A stretch of 64,000 nucleotides of DNA, from contig OY821771.1 in NCBI GenBank assembly GCA_963682175.1, positions 24,944,201 through 25,008,200 on the forward strand. Direction: 5' to 3'. This DNA comes from Triglochin maritima. Its lineage: Eukaryota > Streptophyta > Magnoliopsida > Alismatales > Juncaginaceae. The translations under genes were made by a program, and so were the position numbers. How positions within the stretch are numbered: position 1 is the first letter of the stretch; every line of letters begins with the position of its first letter. The notes beneath the pieces are model-generated. The model saw only the letters and a list, made by a program, of their open reading frames with translations, made no database searches and had not been told where the DNA came from. Shown here piece by piece: positions 1 through 11,982 of this stretch.

Positions 1-1430
1 TGTTAGCAGCAAGCATGGTTTGGGTGCTCTGTATGAACGTTTGAAGGGTTTTCTCTAAGGTCAAAACCTGGGGTTCAAACAATTGTTAGGGTAGAGTTTG
101 ACTACAATAGCCTGATGAGGAGGATGGTGAGTATGTGGTTGAGACCTTTGATGTGGGGGTTGGTAAGTCACCGATGGGCATGGACGGTAATAAAGTGGAC
201 ATTGAGGTTGAGCGTAAGAGCTCTAACCGTCGCCCCTACCAGGGCCCCAAGAGAAGTTAGGGTGGTTTCGTCATCCTGGGTTGTAGGAGTGAATGTACGG
301 GTCATTACGGGGGTGTTGTTGATACATCCCATTTGCATTCTCAGTATCGCATGGAGCATAAACACACTGCAAGTCATTATGACCTGTAAGTCCAAACCTA
401 CCACAAATGGGAGTGGCAGCCTGAACTACAGGAGCTCAGTGCACCTCTGAGCTTTCTAACGTATGTATGATAACGGCCATTTTCGCTTAAGACACGACAA
501 TTTACTCGACTTGGTATGACTCAGCTCGACTAGAAGACCTAGCATTTGGTGGATCTATCATGGTGTCCCACTCAAGGGTGTGTTCAACCATTAATTCAAA
601 GGTATATCATTCCTCATGAATGGGTTTCATTTCAAAATCACCCTAACACATTAACTCCAATAATGTGCGGGTGTTGTAGTTGAGGTCCTCATAAACAACT
701 ACTACAGCTGCCATAGCTCAACTTCATGATGAGGGCACTACAAGAGAAGGTCATTGAACCTCTCAAAGAAAGCATGAAACGATTCGGTCTTACTCTGATA
801 CATCTGATGTATCTCTTGCCCTAACTAATGAGTTTTCCTATAGAGAAAGAATCTCTTCAGAAAGATGGTCACGAAGTCATCCCTAGACCGAATTGAGTTC
901 GCTGGGAGGTTGTACATTTATTTCTTTGCGTTATCCTTCAACCTGAAAGAAATCATCCTCAATCAGACTGAATCCTCGTCAAGCTATTTAAGCATGGACA
1001 AGGAGCATACCTCCTTGAATTCGCGTATAAAAATATACAGATCCTCCTTATTGGCAATGAAGGTCGAAAGCATGCTCTCAACTCATAGTTGTTCCCACGT
1101 GCCGACGGGAGAGCTATGAAGGATGGTAGCGTGGCTCGAATAGGATGGGTCTACTCCCACAAAGTGATTGGTCGATCATGCCGAGCAAAAGGTGGTGGTG
1201 CACCTAGAACTTAATCTTGACTGGGACCCTCTTCCTCCCGAGTTGGAAAAGGAGGAGAAGGTCTATGTGGTGCTGGGAGTGGACCGGGAAACTCCATGTA
1301 TGGAACCCAGTCTCCCCTACCTCCATGAGATGACGCAACCTCTAACTCCAAGGGAGCTCGAGGCGGAGAAGGACGATCACCTAGACTATCCATGTCAGAA
1401 CGAAACACACACTCTCTCAAGTTGAGCGCA
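1..1430 (-). pseudogene. Athila-type Ty3/gypsy gag remnant (minus strand)
   Basis: This stretch is the reverse complement of a diverged copy of the gag region at 34200-35600. The pro-rich segment at 1200-1400 matches 34300-34500, and the start of the window matches about 35580. The likely gag start on the minus strand is the ATG at 1393-1391, which opens with MDSLGDRPSPP, parallel to MHSLCDRPSSS at 34297. Gag would form the particle that packages the element RNA. The reading frame is broken by many stops, so it is a fossil. Direction and the flanking PBS and LTR (2467-3950) show this is the 5' part of an element whose pol lies beyond the left edge. The plus-strand ORFs here are shadows. Confidence 0.75.
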
Positions 1431-2466
1431 CTCACACGAACGAGCCCAACCTTGAAAAAAGCGCCCAGCTCGACTCAAAAAACACACACAATGGAAGGTG
1501 CAATTACAGGAGGAGACAAAATCGAAGAATGTAGATGAGGAGAAGACTTATGTGAGAATGGAAGAATCTCTAGAGCAAGCGTGGGTAAGGGCGAGGGTAG
1601 GCTAGCTATGGGTCCATAGATTAGATGACGCTTAACCATAACTCCCCACAATCCCGAACACCTCACCCGCTCGGCTGATGGTTACAAAGCTATCAAGAGA
1701 GAGTTCGAACCCGGAGGTTCCAAAATCTCAAATAGCAAAGCAAACAACGACGCTCAGGCCATGACGCCGAGAACAACTTTGTCTCCTAACTGCACCTGAA
1801 TCCGAGGGGTCAATGTCTACTTGATTTTAGATTAAGGCTCAAGATTATGAATGATTTTTGGGGCTAAGGAAAGGGTGATGAAATCCCCTACCATATCTTG
1901 TGTGGGACGGCTCCTAATCTAGCAATCAACTCACAAAAAAAACACTCACCTCACCGTTGTCCTAATGCACCTTACTAACTAATGCATGCTTTAACCATGC
2001 ATGAATAAGAGAAATGGTCCACGTACCTCACACCAGCACTGAACAACAACAAAAATAGAGCAAAGAAAAGATGAATGCGTGCAAGGTCTACAAATGATGC
2101 ATGACCTAGATGTCAATCCACTAATCTTTTGCTTTGACTTTTAAGGACCAAGTTGTAATAGGAGGGGAGCATGCAAAGAAAATGTATTTCTAACATCAAA
2201 ACAGAGCATGCATAACATCAATAGTGGAAGGTATCAACAAGAAATACACTAGGAAGCTACTGTAAAAATAGGACACCAAAAAACCACCCAAAATGCACCT
2301 AGGGTGGATTGTCTGGGGCTTCTGGTCCCCAGACTTCACAAGTATTCTCCCCTGCTCTTATAAACTCCCCTGTCCACTTGTTACCCTCTCTAGAAACAAA
2401 AACTAAATGAAAATGTGAGAAAAAAACCCACTTAAATGGTGGAAAAAACAACGACTATGACTAACT
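1431..2466 (-). other. Athila 5' leader (untranslated), minus strand
   Basis: This segment lies between the gag start and the primer binding site of the left-edge Athila and corresponds to 33171-34296 in the plus-strand copy. No credible ORF is present. Athila leaders are long, so the roughly 1 kb length is normal. Confidence 0.6.
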
Positions 2467-2483
2467 CTTCGGCAATGGCGCCA
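2467..2483 (-). promoter_or_regulatory. Primer binding site, tRNA-Asp type
   Basis: On the minus strand this reads TGGCGCCATTGCCGAAG. Plant tRNA-Asp(GUC) predicts TGGCGCCGTTGCCGGGG, so the first 13 bases match with one difference. It lies a few bases inside the LTR end at 2490, as expected for minus-strand DNA priming. It fixes the orientation and the 5' LTR boundary. Confidence 0.85.
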
Positions 2484-2489
2484 AAAATT

Positions 2490-3950
2490 TGATTGATCAT
2501 TTTAATAAGCGCAAGTGCACGATGTCGGTGAAGATGTGGGAAATACATGTCGAACCTCAAGGAGTTGTGAGTGTTGTTGTGACTACCATACTAGAGTGGG
2601 CAGAAAAAAAGATGGACAGGATTAAGCTGCACTAACTAATGAATGTGATGTGAAAAATCACAAAAAGAAACCAAATATAACTAGTCCCATAAGAGGTGGA
2701 GAATGCATACTAAAGTGTAGATGTGTAAGTTGTGTGTGTAAACGTTAACTGCTCATGACATGCACAACATGGAATCTATAATGACGAAAATCACAACTAT
2801 TCCACCACTTGAATTAAGATTCAACACAATAATTAAAACATACAAGACATTAATCAAGATAAGGCCAACAAGAGCACATGATCCCACGTGTCATGTTTTT
2901 CTCTTTTTCACACCAATCTTATCCTCTCCTAATAATTCCCCATAAAGTAGGATCCACTAACCAAATCATGTGCTAAGCATCATTTAAGACCATTAAAACA
3001 TAAAAGGAAAGAGTGAGAAACCCACAAAATGGCTATCAAAATCATTTGAACCTCCAAGATTAAGATTAAAACACAATCTTACAACATCCACATTTCACAT
3101 CATCTCCACCCCCAATGGGGATGGTCTGCTCTCTACTCCTGATAAAAACTATGGGAAGCAAGAAATCTACATTAAACATGGCAAAAAAGGAAACTACTAA
3201 ATCAACCAAAAAATACAAAAATACATGGATAGAAAGCAAGACAAAGAAGAAAAGAAATCAAATCTCAACATTAGATTAACAAAAAGAGTAAGATTACAAC
3301 CCTCAACTCCCACCTTTATCTACTACCCAAATTGGGTAAAACCTAAACTACTTTAATGGTGGAATGGAGAGCGTATGGAAATGAAGAACAAACCATGTCA
3401 TTTATAGAAGAAAGTGTGGTGTGCATGATTCTGGGAGCAATCCAACGACTGAAATTGAATTCTCTAAGTTCTGGTCCACCACATTAATCTGACTCGAGCC
3501 ACCGCTAAAATATGAGCACCAGATTCCCCAACAAATTCGCCCCAGGCGGGTCTATTGGGTTGAATCTTGTCAAGATTTCTTTTGTGGCTTATGTTGTGAA
3601 TTTTGAACATGGGTTGCACTCCTAGTCCGCTGGTTCGATCCTTTTTGTTCCTAATTGCCCATGATCGTGGTATTGAAGGATTTGTGCGCCCAACATATTT
3701 TTCGTGCATTCAGGTCCATCTGCATTTCATCTGGGTCCTTCCTGATTGGCAAATGAGTCATTGTGCATGACAAATAGGACTAATTTGCTTCATTTGAGTC
3801 ATTTTTCTTGCATTTCAGTCCTTTTCTCTTCATTTCTCTTCTTTATTACCTAACACCTGAAAATACAACAACAAACACTCGAGTAGCATAAAAATAGGGT
3901 AAAATAAAGGACATATAGCATGAATGTGATGTATGATATGCTACTAATCA
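2490..3950 (-). repeat. Athila 5' LTR (minus strand)
   Basis: On the minus strand the LTR runs from TGATTAGTAG (3950) to ...ATCAATCA (2490) and is followed by the PBS. The 1461-bp length and the ends (TGATTA/CAATCA type inverted termini) match the LTR at 15558-17117. A TATA-like TATAAATG on the minus strand lies at about 3399-3406. The partner LTR is outside the window, so the TSD cannot be tested; the left-side candidate is ACGAA at 3951-3955. Confidence 0.85.
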
Positions 3951-3983
3951 ACGAAGCCCTCCTTGGCCTTGCATTTGAAGCTT

Positions 3984-4570
3984 TGATTGGTACCATATCA
4001 TACATTGCTTTCATGCTATATCTCCTTTTTCACCCCATATTTGTGATACTCGAGTGTTTGTTTATTTTGTTTCGGGTTTTAGGCAATAAAAAAAAGAAAG
4101 GAAGAGAAAAGTACTGAAATGCAAAAGAAATGACTCAAATGAAGTATTTTGGACCTGGTTGTCATGCTCAAGGACCCATCCGCAAATCAGGGAGGACCCA
4201 CATAAAATCTGAAAGGACCTGAATGCACAAAAAAATCTGACTTAAAAATCCCTCAAAACCATGATCTTGAGGAGTATTTCTGAAATTAAGAACAAACAAG
4301 CTCGAACCAGCAAACCAGGAGTGCACCCCACGTGCAAAATAGAAGACTTAAGTTGCCGAAGAAATCTGAGGTGGCTCATACCAACCCGCCCCAATTTCGC
4401 CCGTGGCTCGAGTCTATTTAATAGGGTGCACTAGACCATAATGAAATCAATTACAGTTGTTGGATTGTTCCGAAATTCATCTACACCACACTTTCTTCTA
4501 TATATAGCATTGTTTCTCCTACCTTTCCTCTTCCTTCTCCATTCCACCATTAGAATAGCTTAGGTTTTAC
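3984..4570 (+). repeat. Truncated Athila LTR (plus strand)
   Basis: It starts with TGATTGGTACCATATCATAC and runs collinear with the reverse complement of the neighbouring LTR (about 3950 down to 3330), including the TATA segment near 4497-4507 and the downstream CCATTCCACCATTA region. It stops abruptly at 4570, where a hAT terminus begins. It is head-to-head with the LTR at 2490-3950, with only 33 bp between them. Confidence 0.75.
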
Positions 4571-5690
4571 TAGGGCTGTCAAATTCACCTTTCGGGTCGT
4601 GTTCGTGTCGACACGAATCGACATGAATTCTTATTTGCTCAACCTGAACACAAACACAAATTTAAAAAAATCGTCCCGAACCCGAACACAAAATTTTACA
4701 CCTAAACACGAACACGAAATTAGTAACCCGAACATGACCCGAGTTGACAAGAATTTCTTTTCGTGTTTGTCTCATCCATGTTTCGGATCGTGTTCGTGTC
4801 GACACAAATTCTTTGTTTGTGTCAACTGTCAACCTAAAAACAAAACAAACATTCATGATTAATATTTTATCATCACAAACTGTTTCAAAATATAAAAGGA
4901 TACAATGATACATCCTAACATCTATAAAGATTCTACATCAATACAAACTTTTTCCAGAAGACAACAACTTCATCACAAACAATCAAACTTCCATAAACAA
5001 TCATAAAAGTCCTTGACAAAAAAGATAAAAACATCGATAAACATCATGAGTTAACGTTGTTAAACTTCCTTGCAATCATGTCTCCAAACTCTCCACATTC
5101 CTTCTTATCACGCTGTGGGATGATGTGTAGAGTTATTAAAAAAACATAGTAATAAATACACCTTATGTTAAATGAAAGGATTTGAATATCCACAAACCTG
5201 CATGACAATTCGTTCCTTCTTCAAATGAGTTATCAACATCAACAATTTCTTTGTCACTCATTTGAAGGACCACTACATTTTGTGTGAGTTTGTCGATATC
5301 TTCATCAATTTTTCGATCACCTAGTTAAAAGTCATTCCAAATTTAAACATATGTGAATATGAAAATTTGACCAAAATTCAGCAAAAATAAACATGAAAAG
5401 TAGAAGACTAAAAATTAACATGTACGCATTCAAAATATATGATGAGGTTAAACATTGTCAAAATTAACTTTCAAACGTTAGGAATTACCTTTATCTCCAA
5501 ATAGCCAATCACGAGTGCAAATTATTGCTTCAATTGGAAGGGCCACTGCAATTCGTAGAAAAGAAAAGAAACCATTGAGACTGACAAATAAAGTTATTCA
5601 CTGAATTTTATTTATTTATCATTACCTACTAAATATGTTGAACCACAAAAAATTCTTCAACTATTCAATCTATGCCTTTCGCATATTTTT
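4571..5690 (-). mobile_element. hAT DNA transposon remnant (3' end)
   Basis: The left boundary TAGGGCTGTCAAATT resembles plant hAT terminal inverted repeats. A subterminal CGGGTCGTGTTCGTGTCGACACG follows at about 4596 and recurs in variant form near 4785. Minus-strand transposase exons at 5108-5545 point towards this terminus, so it is the 3' end of an element transcribed leftwards. The 5' end and upstream exons are missing: sequence changes to the tandem array near 5690. The candidate 8-bp TSD at 4563-4570 (GGTTTTAC) has no partner that I could find. Confidence 0.6.
5108..5545 (-). pseudogene. hAT transposase, C-terminal exons
   Basis: Three minus-strand exons can be read. Exon 5545-5489 lies between a pyrimidine-rich acceptor (...TTGCAG) and donor GTAATT, and encodes ALPIEAIICTRDWLFGDK. 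Exon 5320-5198 lies between ...AACTAG and donor GTTTGT, and continues in phase with an acidic stretch. A five-base last exon (5112-5108) then gives a stop. The AIICTRDWLF pattern is the end of the hAT dimerisation domain seen in plant SLEEPER-type transposases. The catalytic core and BED finger are absent from the window. Exon phases fit, but the splice sites are predicted by eye only. Confidence 0.55.
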
Positions 5691-6853
5691 CGGTGTCAAT
5701 TCTTGGAGCCTCGGAACAACTTGTCCAATAAGACAACTTAATTCAGAAGTGCCTCGTTTTTTCCAAACAAGCTGGCTCGTCTAGTCCAAACAAGCTGGAT
5801 CATTGTTCCAAACAAGTGGGTTGGGGACGCACGTGTCCGCGCGTATGTCCCACTTTTGACGGTTGGGACGGAAATCTGCCCCACTGGTCCGAACAAGCTG
5901 GCTCGTTTGCTCCAACTAAGCTGGCTCGGGAGTGTTCGGGACGCACGTGTCCCGCGAGTCGATCCTTCTTTGGACTATTCGGCATGTAAATTTGTTCCAT
6001 TGGTACGAATAAGCTAGCTCATTTTGTCAAAACCAAGCTGGCTTGCTTGGTCGAAAGGACCCAGGTCGTTTCGACCTAAGTAACAACTTAAAAAAATTAC
6101 TTCTCTCTTAGATGTGAAACGACTTGTCCAATGAGACAACACAATTCACTATCTATCCAAATGCAAAAGACGTTAGACCGACTATAAGAAGCTCAATTTA
6201 ATTGGTAACGTGAACTTGCTTCAATGAGACAGGACAAACCGACATGTTCTGTGTTTCGAGTTAATCAAGACAAACGGGTTTGAAATATCAACTGGGCAGG
6301 ACTGGTGAGGTCGACCAAAGAAGGTGGCTCGTGTGTTCCAAACAAGCTGGTTGTTGTATTCCAAACAAGCAAGGTCATTGTTCCAAACAAGTGGGTTCGG
6401 GACGCACGTGTCCTATGATCTATCTTTCTCTAGACGGTTCGACACAAAAATGTCCCACTAGTCCAAACAAGCTGCCTCGTTCGGTCCAATCAAGCTGGCT
6501 CTGGACTATTCGGGACGCACGTGTCCCGCGAGTCTCTTCGATTTAGACCGTTCGGGATGCAAATCTGTCCTACTGGTACGAACAAGATGCTTCGTTTTGT
6601 CAAAACAAGCCGGTTCGCTCGATCGAAATGACGCAGGTCGTTTTGACTTAACTAACAAGTTAAAAAATCTACTTCTCTCTGAGACGTGTAACAACTTGTC
6701 CAATAAGACAACTTAATTCAGAAGTGGTTCGTTTGTTTCAAACAAGCTGGCTCGTGTGTTCCAAACAAGCTAGCTTGTCTGTTCCAAACATCTGGGTTTG
6801 GGACGCACGTGTCCTGCGAGTCTATCCTGCTCAAGATGGTTTGACACAAAAAT

Positions 6854-8358
6854 TGTTGACTTTTTGGCCTTAATCTATGTTTTGATGATTTAATCAACCT
6901 AATCTTAATTATGATCATGTAGAGTAGCACACATATTGCATTGTATATATATTGCTTTGTGCTAACCTCTACAGGTGATCAAGACTCAAGGAAGAAAGGA
7001 AATCAAGTCAAGACATGTAATCAAGCTCATTTGAAGACATGTATTTTGTATTTCTTTGAGTCTTTAGGAACCTTGTGTAGTTGAGCATACTTGAGCTAAA
7101 AACTACTTAACCACACATTAGGTTCCTTATAGAAGTCACACACGATATTTCACATAATTTGGACTTCAATAGATCACCCAAACTTAGACCGGAAAACACT
7201 AAACTTGAACCCTAACAGTTTGCCCACATTCGGTCGACCGAGTGATCATTCATACTGTTTGTGTTTTCACTGCCCGGTTTCGGTCGACCGTATATGCCCT
7301 TTCGGTCGACCGTATGAACTTATTTTTCCGACCGTTTATTTTGTCATATTATACCCAGCGGTCGTATTCGTATTAACCAAAAATACCCCAAATACATTTC
7401 ATGTATCGTTCGACCGAGGACCTTGTTCGGTCGAACGAATATCTGTCTCTTGACAAACCCGAACCTCCTGGACAAAATCAGTCAACCGCAAGACCTTAGC
7501 TCGGTCGACCGAATTTATCATTGTTTGTCAACCCCAAAGTGTCTCGTACAAATCGGTCGACCCAACCCTTTTCAGAGTTCGACCGATAACTTAAGTGTAC
7601 CTAAGTCGTAGCGTTGGGTGGTCGAACGTTACCTAACCGGTCGACGGAATTGAGTTCAAAACTGCCAAACGGTCGACCGTTCAGACCGATCCGGTCGACC
7701 GAAGTAACTCAGAATTGGGTCCTGCGATTTCTGTTTTGTGTATCCTACACCAACACTCACCCAATCAACCCCAACGGATCTATTCTGTCTAATGCCTATA
7801 TAAGGAGTTGTAAAAACACATTTTAACACAACTCTCCTACAACTACTTGTCCAATACATTAGAGAGAAACTCCCTAGCTCAAATTTCCCCAACCCAACAC
7901 TCCAAGCCAACACTTCCACACCTTAGCATCAATTCCACATCATAAGCTAAGTGTGCTCAAGTTAGAGAGTGCATTCCACTCAGGTTTTCGATTGTGAAGA
8001 AGCAAGGACTTTGGTGAAAGCCCAAAGTGTTCCTCTCGGATTGTGAGAGAAGAAATTCAAGCAAGCGAGGGTGTTCGCGGTGCTTGTTTTGTAAAAGGCA
8101 TTCTCTCCAGCCCGGAACGGGAGTGAATAGTGAAGTCGTGAGCGAAGCTCGAAGTGTCGAGCGGAGCTTGCAAGAGAGGACGTAGGCGGTGGCCGAATCT
8201 CGGTAAAACCCCCGTGTCCATCGTGGTTTGCATTTATAATCTTTACTTGCTTGTTTGATAGTTTAATTCCGCTGCATATCTTTGATAGTTCAAACAAGTA
8301 GGTAATTAGTGTAAAATTGTGATTAGTATTGTGGACCCAAAACCCACTCGATCCAAAA
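6854..8358 (+). repeat. Solo LTR with CGGTCGACCG cluster, inserted in the tandem array
   Basis: It begins TGTTGACTTTTTGGCCTTAA and is collinear with the solo LTR at 19748-21314. It interrupts the array unit ...GACACAAAAAT|GTCCCAC, and AAAAT is repeated on both sides (6849-6853 and 8359-8363), a 5-bp TSD. A TATA box lies at 7797-7804 (TATATAAG). The 3' end is eroded: it reads GATCC followed by A's where the sister copy has GATCCTACA. No internal region remains, so it arose by LTR-LTR recombination. Its superfamily is not certain. Confidence 0.8.
7228..7702. repeat. Cluster of CGGTCGACCG palindromes
   Basis: About twelve exact or one-to-two-mismatch copies of TTCGGTCGACCGA lie within 470 bp, for example near 7231, 7277, 7302, 7408, 7429, 7500, 7552, 7580, 7638, 7668 and 7690. 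Spacing is irregular (20-100 bp), so this is not a simple tandem repeat. Variants are mostly C-to-T or G-to-A at CpG positions. The cluster lies upstream of the TATA box at 7797, in the U3-like part of the LTR. Confidence 0.85.
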
Positions 8359-11300
8359 AAAATGTCCCACTTGTCCGAACAAGTATCCTCGTTTGGTCCA
8401 ACCAAGCTGGCTCTGGACTGTTTGGGACGCACGTGTCCCACGAGTCTGTCTTGGTCTAGACCGTTTGGGAAGCAACTATTTCCCACTGGTACGAACAAGC
8501 CGGTTCGTTTTGTCATACCAAGCTGGCTCGCTCGGTCGAAATTACCAAGGTCGTTTGGACATTACTAACAAGTTAAAACTTACTTCTCTCTTAGACGTGA
8601 AATGACTTGTCCAACGAAACCACCTAATTCAGAAGTGGCTCGTTTGTTCCAAACAAGATAGCTCATCCGTGCCAAACAAGCTAGGTTGTTGTTCCAAACA
8701 AGTGGGTTTGGGACGCACGTGTCCCGCGAGTCTGTCCCATTTTTGACGGTTGGGACGCAAATCTGTCCCACTCGTCCGAACAACCTGGCTCGTTTGCTCC
8801 AACTAAGCTGGCACTAGACTATTTGGGACGCGGGTGTCCTGCGAGTCGGTCCCGTTATGGACCGTTCAGGACGTAAATATGTTCCACTGGTACGAACAAG
8901 CTGGCTCTTTGTCAAACCATGTTGGCTCTTTGTCGAAATGACCCAGGTCATTTATACTTAACTAACAACTTAGAAAGATTACTTCTCCCTAAGACGTGAA
9001 ACGACTTGTCCAACGAGACAACTTAATTTACAATGTATCCAATTGCAAAAGATGTTAGACCGATTATAAGAAATATAAGAAATTCAATTTAATTGGTTAC
9101 ATGAACTTGCTTTAATTAGACGGGACAAACTGAGATGTTCCATGTATGGAATGAATCATGACAAGCAGGTTTGAAATGTCAACTGGATAGGACTAGCGAG
9201 GCTGACCAAAGAAGGTGGCTCGTGTGTTTGAAACAAGCTGGGTTGTTGTTCCAAACAAGTGGGTTCGGGACGCACGTGTCCTACGAGCCTTTCCTGCTCT
9301 AGACGGTTCGGTACGCAAATCTTTCCCACTGGCCCAAACAAGTTGGCTCGTTAGGTCCAACCAAGTTAGCTCAGGACTATTCGGGACGCACATGTTCAGC
9401 GAGTCTGTCCCGGTCTGGACCATTCGGGATACAAATCTGTCCCACTACTACGAGCAAGGTGGTTCATTTTGTCAAACCGAGCTTCTCCCTCAGTCGAAAT
9501 GACCCAGGTCATTTATACTTAACTAACAACTTTAAAAAATCACATCTCTCTGACGTGAAATGACTTGTCCAACGAAACAACTCAATTCACAATGTATCCT
9601 ATTGCAAAAGACGTTAGACCGATTATAAGAAGTTCAGTTTAATTAGTCACGTGAACTTGCTTCAATGAGATGGGACAAACTGATCGGTTCTGTGTTTGGA
9701 ATGAATCAAGACAAATTGGTTTGAATTGTCAACTAGGCAGGACTGGCGAGGTCGGCCAAAGAAGGTGGCGTGTGTGTTGCAAACAAGCTGGTTGGTTTGT
9801 TCCAAACAAGCTTGGTCATTGTTCCAAACAAGTAGGTTCGAGACGCACAGGTCGTGCGAGTCGGTCCCACTCTGGACTGTTCGGAACGCAGATCTGTCCC
9901 ACTGGTCCGAACAAGCTGGCTCGTTTGGTCCAACCAAGCTGGCTCTAGCTTGTTCGGGACGCACGTTTCCCGTGAGTCTCTCCCGATTTGTACCGTTTGG
10001 GACACAAATCTGTCCTAGTGGTACGAATAAGCTGGTTCATTTTGTCAAACCAAGCTGGCTCGCTTGGCCAAAATGACCCAGGTCATTTTGACATAACTAA
10101 CAAGTTCAAAAATTACTTCTCTCTTAGACGTGGAACGACTTGTCCAATGAGACAACTTAATTCAGAAGTGGCTCATCTATTCCAAACATGTTGGCTCGTC
10201 TGTTCCAAAAAAACTATGTTGTTTTTCCAAAGTAGGTTAGGGACGCACGTGTCCCGCGAATCTTTCCCATTTTTAATAGTTGGGACGCAAATTTTCCCAC
10301 TAGTCTTAACAAGCTGCCTCATTTGCTCCAAGTAAGTTGGCTCTGGACTGTTCGGGACCAACAAGCCCCGTGATTCGGTCCCCGTAGGTCGAATGGAGCC
10401 ATGTCATTTCTACTTAATTAACTAACTACTTAAAAAATTACTTCTCTCTCAGACATGAAATGAGTTGTCCACCGAGACAACTCAATTCACAATGTATCCT
10501 ACTGCAAAAGACGTTAGACTGATTATAAGAAGTTCAATTTAATTGGTGATGTGAACTTGCTTCAATGAGAAGGGACAAACCGACAGGTTCCGTATTTGTA
10601 ATGAATCAAGACAAATGGGTTTGAAATATCAACTGGACAGGAGTGGCGAGGTCGACCAACGAAGGTGGACAAGTTAGCTGGTCTATTCCAAATAAGTCGG
10701 GTCGTTGTTCCAAATAAGTGGGTTCGGGACGACATCCAAGTCTAGACGGTTCAGGACGTAAATATGTCCCACTGGTCCGAACAGGCAGGCTCGTTTGGTC
10801 TAACCACACTTGCTCTGGACTATTGGGGAAGCATGTGTCCCGCGAGTCTGTCATGCTATTGACGTTTGCGACGCAAATATGTCCCGTTTGTCTGAACAAG
10901 CTTGCTCGTTTGCTCCAACTAAGCTGCCTCTGGACTATTCGGGATGCATGTGTCCCACGAGTCTTTCACGCTCTGGACCGTTCCAGAAGTAAATTTGTCC
11001 CACTAGTCTGAACAAGCTGGCTCGTTTGGTCCAACCAAGCTGGTACTGAACTGTTCGGGGTGCATATATCCCCCTTGTCTACCACGCTCTGGACCGTTCG
11101 GGACGCAAATCTATCCCATTGGTACAAACAAGCTAACTCTTTGGTGTAATCAAGCTGGCTTGTTCGGTCAAAATGACCTGGATTGCTTCGACCTAACTAA
11201 TAACTTTAAGAAATTATTTCTTTCTAGAACATGAAACGACTTGTCCAACACGAGACAACTTAATTCACAACATACCAAATTGCAAAAGACGTTAAACCGA

Positions 11301-11982
11301 TTGTAAGTATTTCAATTTCATTGGTCAAGTGAACTTGCTTCAATGAGAAAGGACAAGTGTTTGGATTGAATCAAGACAAATCACTTTGAAGCATCAGTTA
11401 AGAACTTGTTACAGGTTAAGATTGGACAACCAAGCTTGTTAGACGGTGGGAGTGTATCTAGATAAACGAGCTGTAAATATCCCAAAATGAGCCCTGTCAT
11501 ACAGTAGAAACAACCTGGGTCGTTCGGTCAAATGAGCCAGGTCATTTAGACATCTCTACGGATGGGGATTTCTGGAAAAGGGATGATCTAGTCACGCTCG
11601 GGACGCACCCTTCCGGTGCAGGACTGGCGAGGTCGACCAAAAAGTGTGGCTCGTTTGGTACCAACAAGCTGGGTTTGTTGTTCCAAACAAGTGGGTTCGG
11701 GACGCAGGTGTCCTGCAAGTTTATCCCGTTTTGACCGGTTCAGGACGCAAATCTGTCCTACTGGTATGCACAAGCTGGCTCGTTTGATCCAACCAAGCTC
11801 ACTCATTCGGTCGAAACAACCTGGGTTGTTCGACCGAACGAGCGAGGTCATTTCGAATTAACTATCAACTTAAATAAATTACTTCTGTCCTAGATGTGAA
11901 TGACTTGTCCAAGAGACAACTTAATTCACAACATATCCAATTGAAAAAGACGTCAGACCAATTATAAGAAGTTCAATTTAAT

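Larger units (their letters stand above)
5700..11980. repeat. Degenerate tandem array with G-box hairpin units
   Basis: About 4.8 kb, excluding the solo LTR at 6854-8358, is built from recurring blocks. The main one is GGGACGCACGTGTCCC followed by GCGAGTC; I read about 15-18 copies, for example 5939, 6512, 6802, 8425, 8710, 9268 and 10232. Next come GGGACGCAAATCTGTCCCACTGG, CGAACAAGCTGGCTCGTTTG, and a longer block starting ACGACTTGTCCAAYGAGACAACTTAATTCA. The last occurs about ten times (near 5718, 6117, 6685, 8600, 8998, 9557, 10130, 10456, 11233, 11898) and has two alternating continuations, one with CAGAAGTGGCTC and one with CAATGTATCC...GACGTTAGACCG. ORFs across it are low-complexity artefacts. 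I cannot assign it to a known element class. Confidence 0.8.

Noticed and set aside
7228..7702. CGGTCGACCG clusters as a CRISPR-like array
   Set aside because: Spacing is irregular, the motif is a short degenerate palindrome, and the context is a eukaryotic LTR.
8329..11011. Many 70-178-codon ORFs on both strands with SWLVCSKQA- or RDTCVPN-like repeats
   Set aside because: They are translations of the tandem array in several frames, with no domain, and the same DNA repeats explain the peptide repeats.
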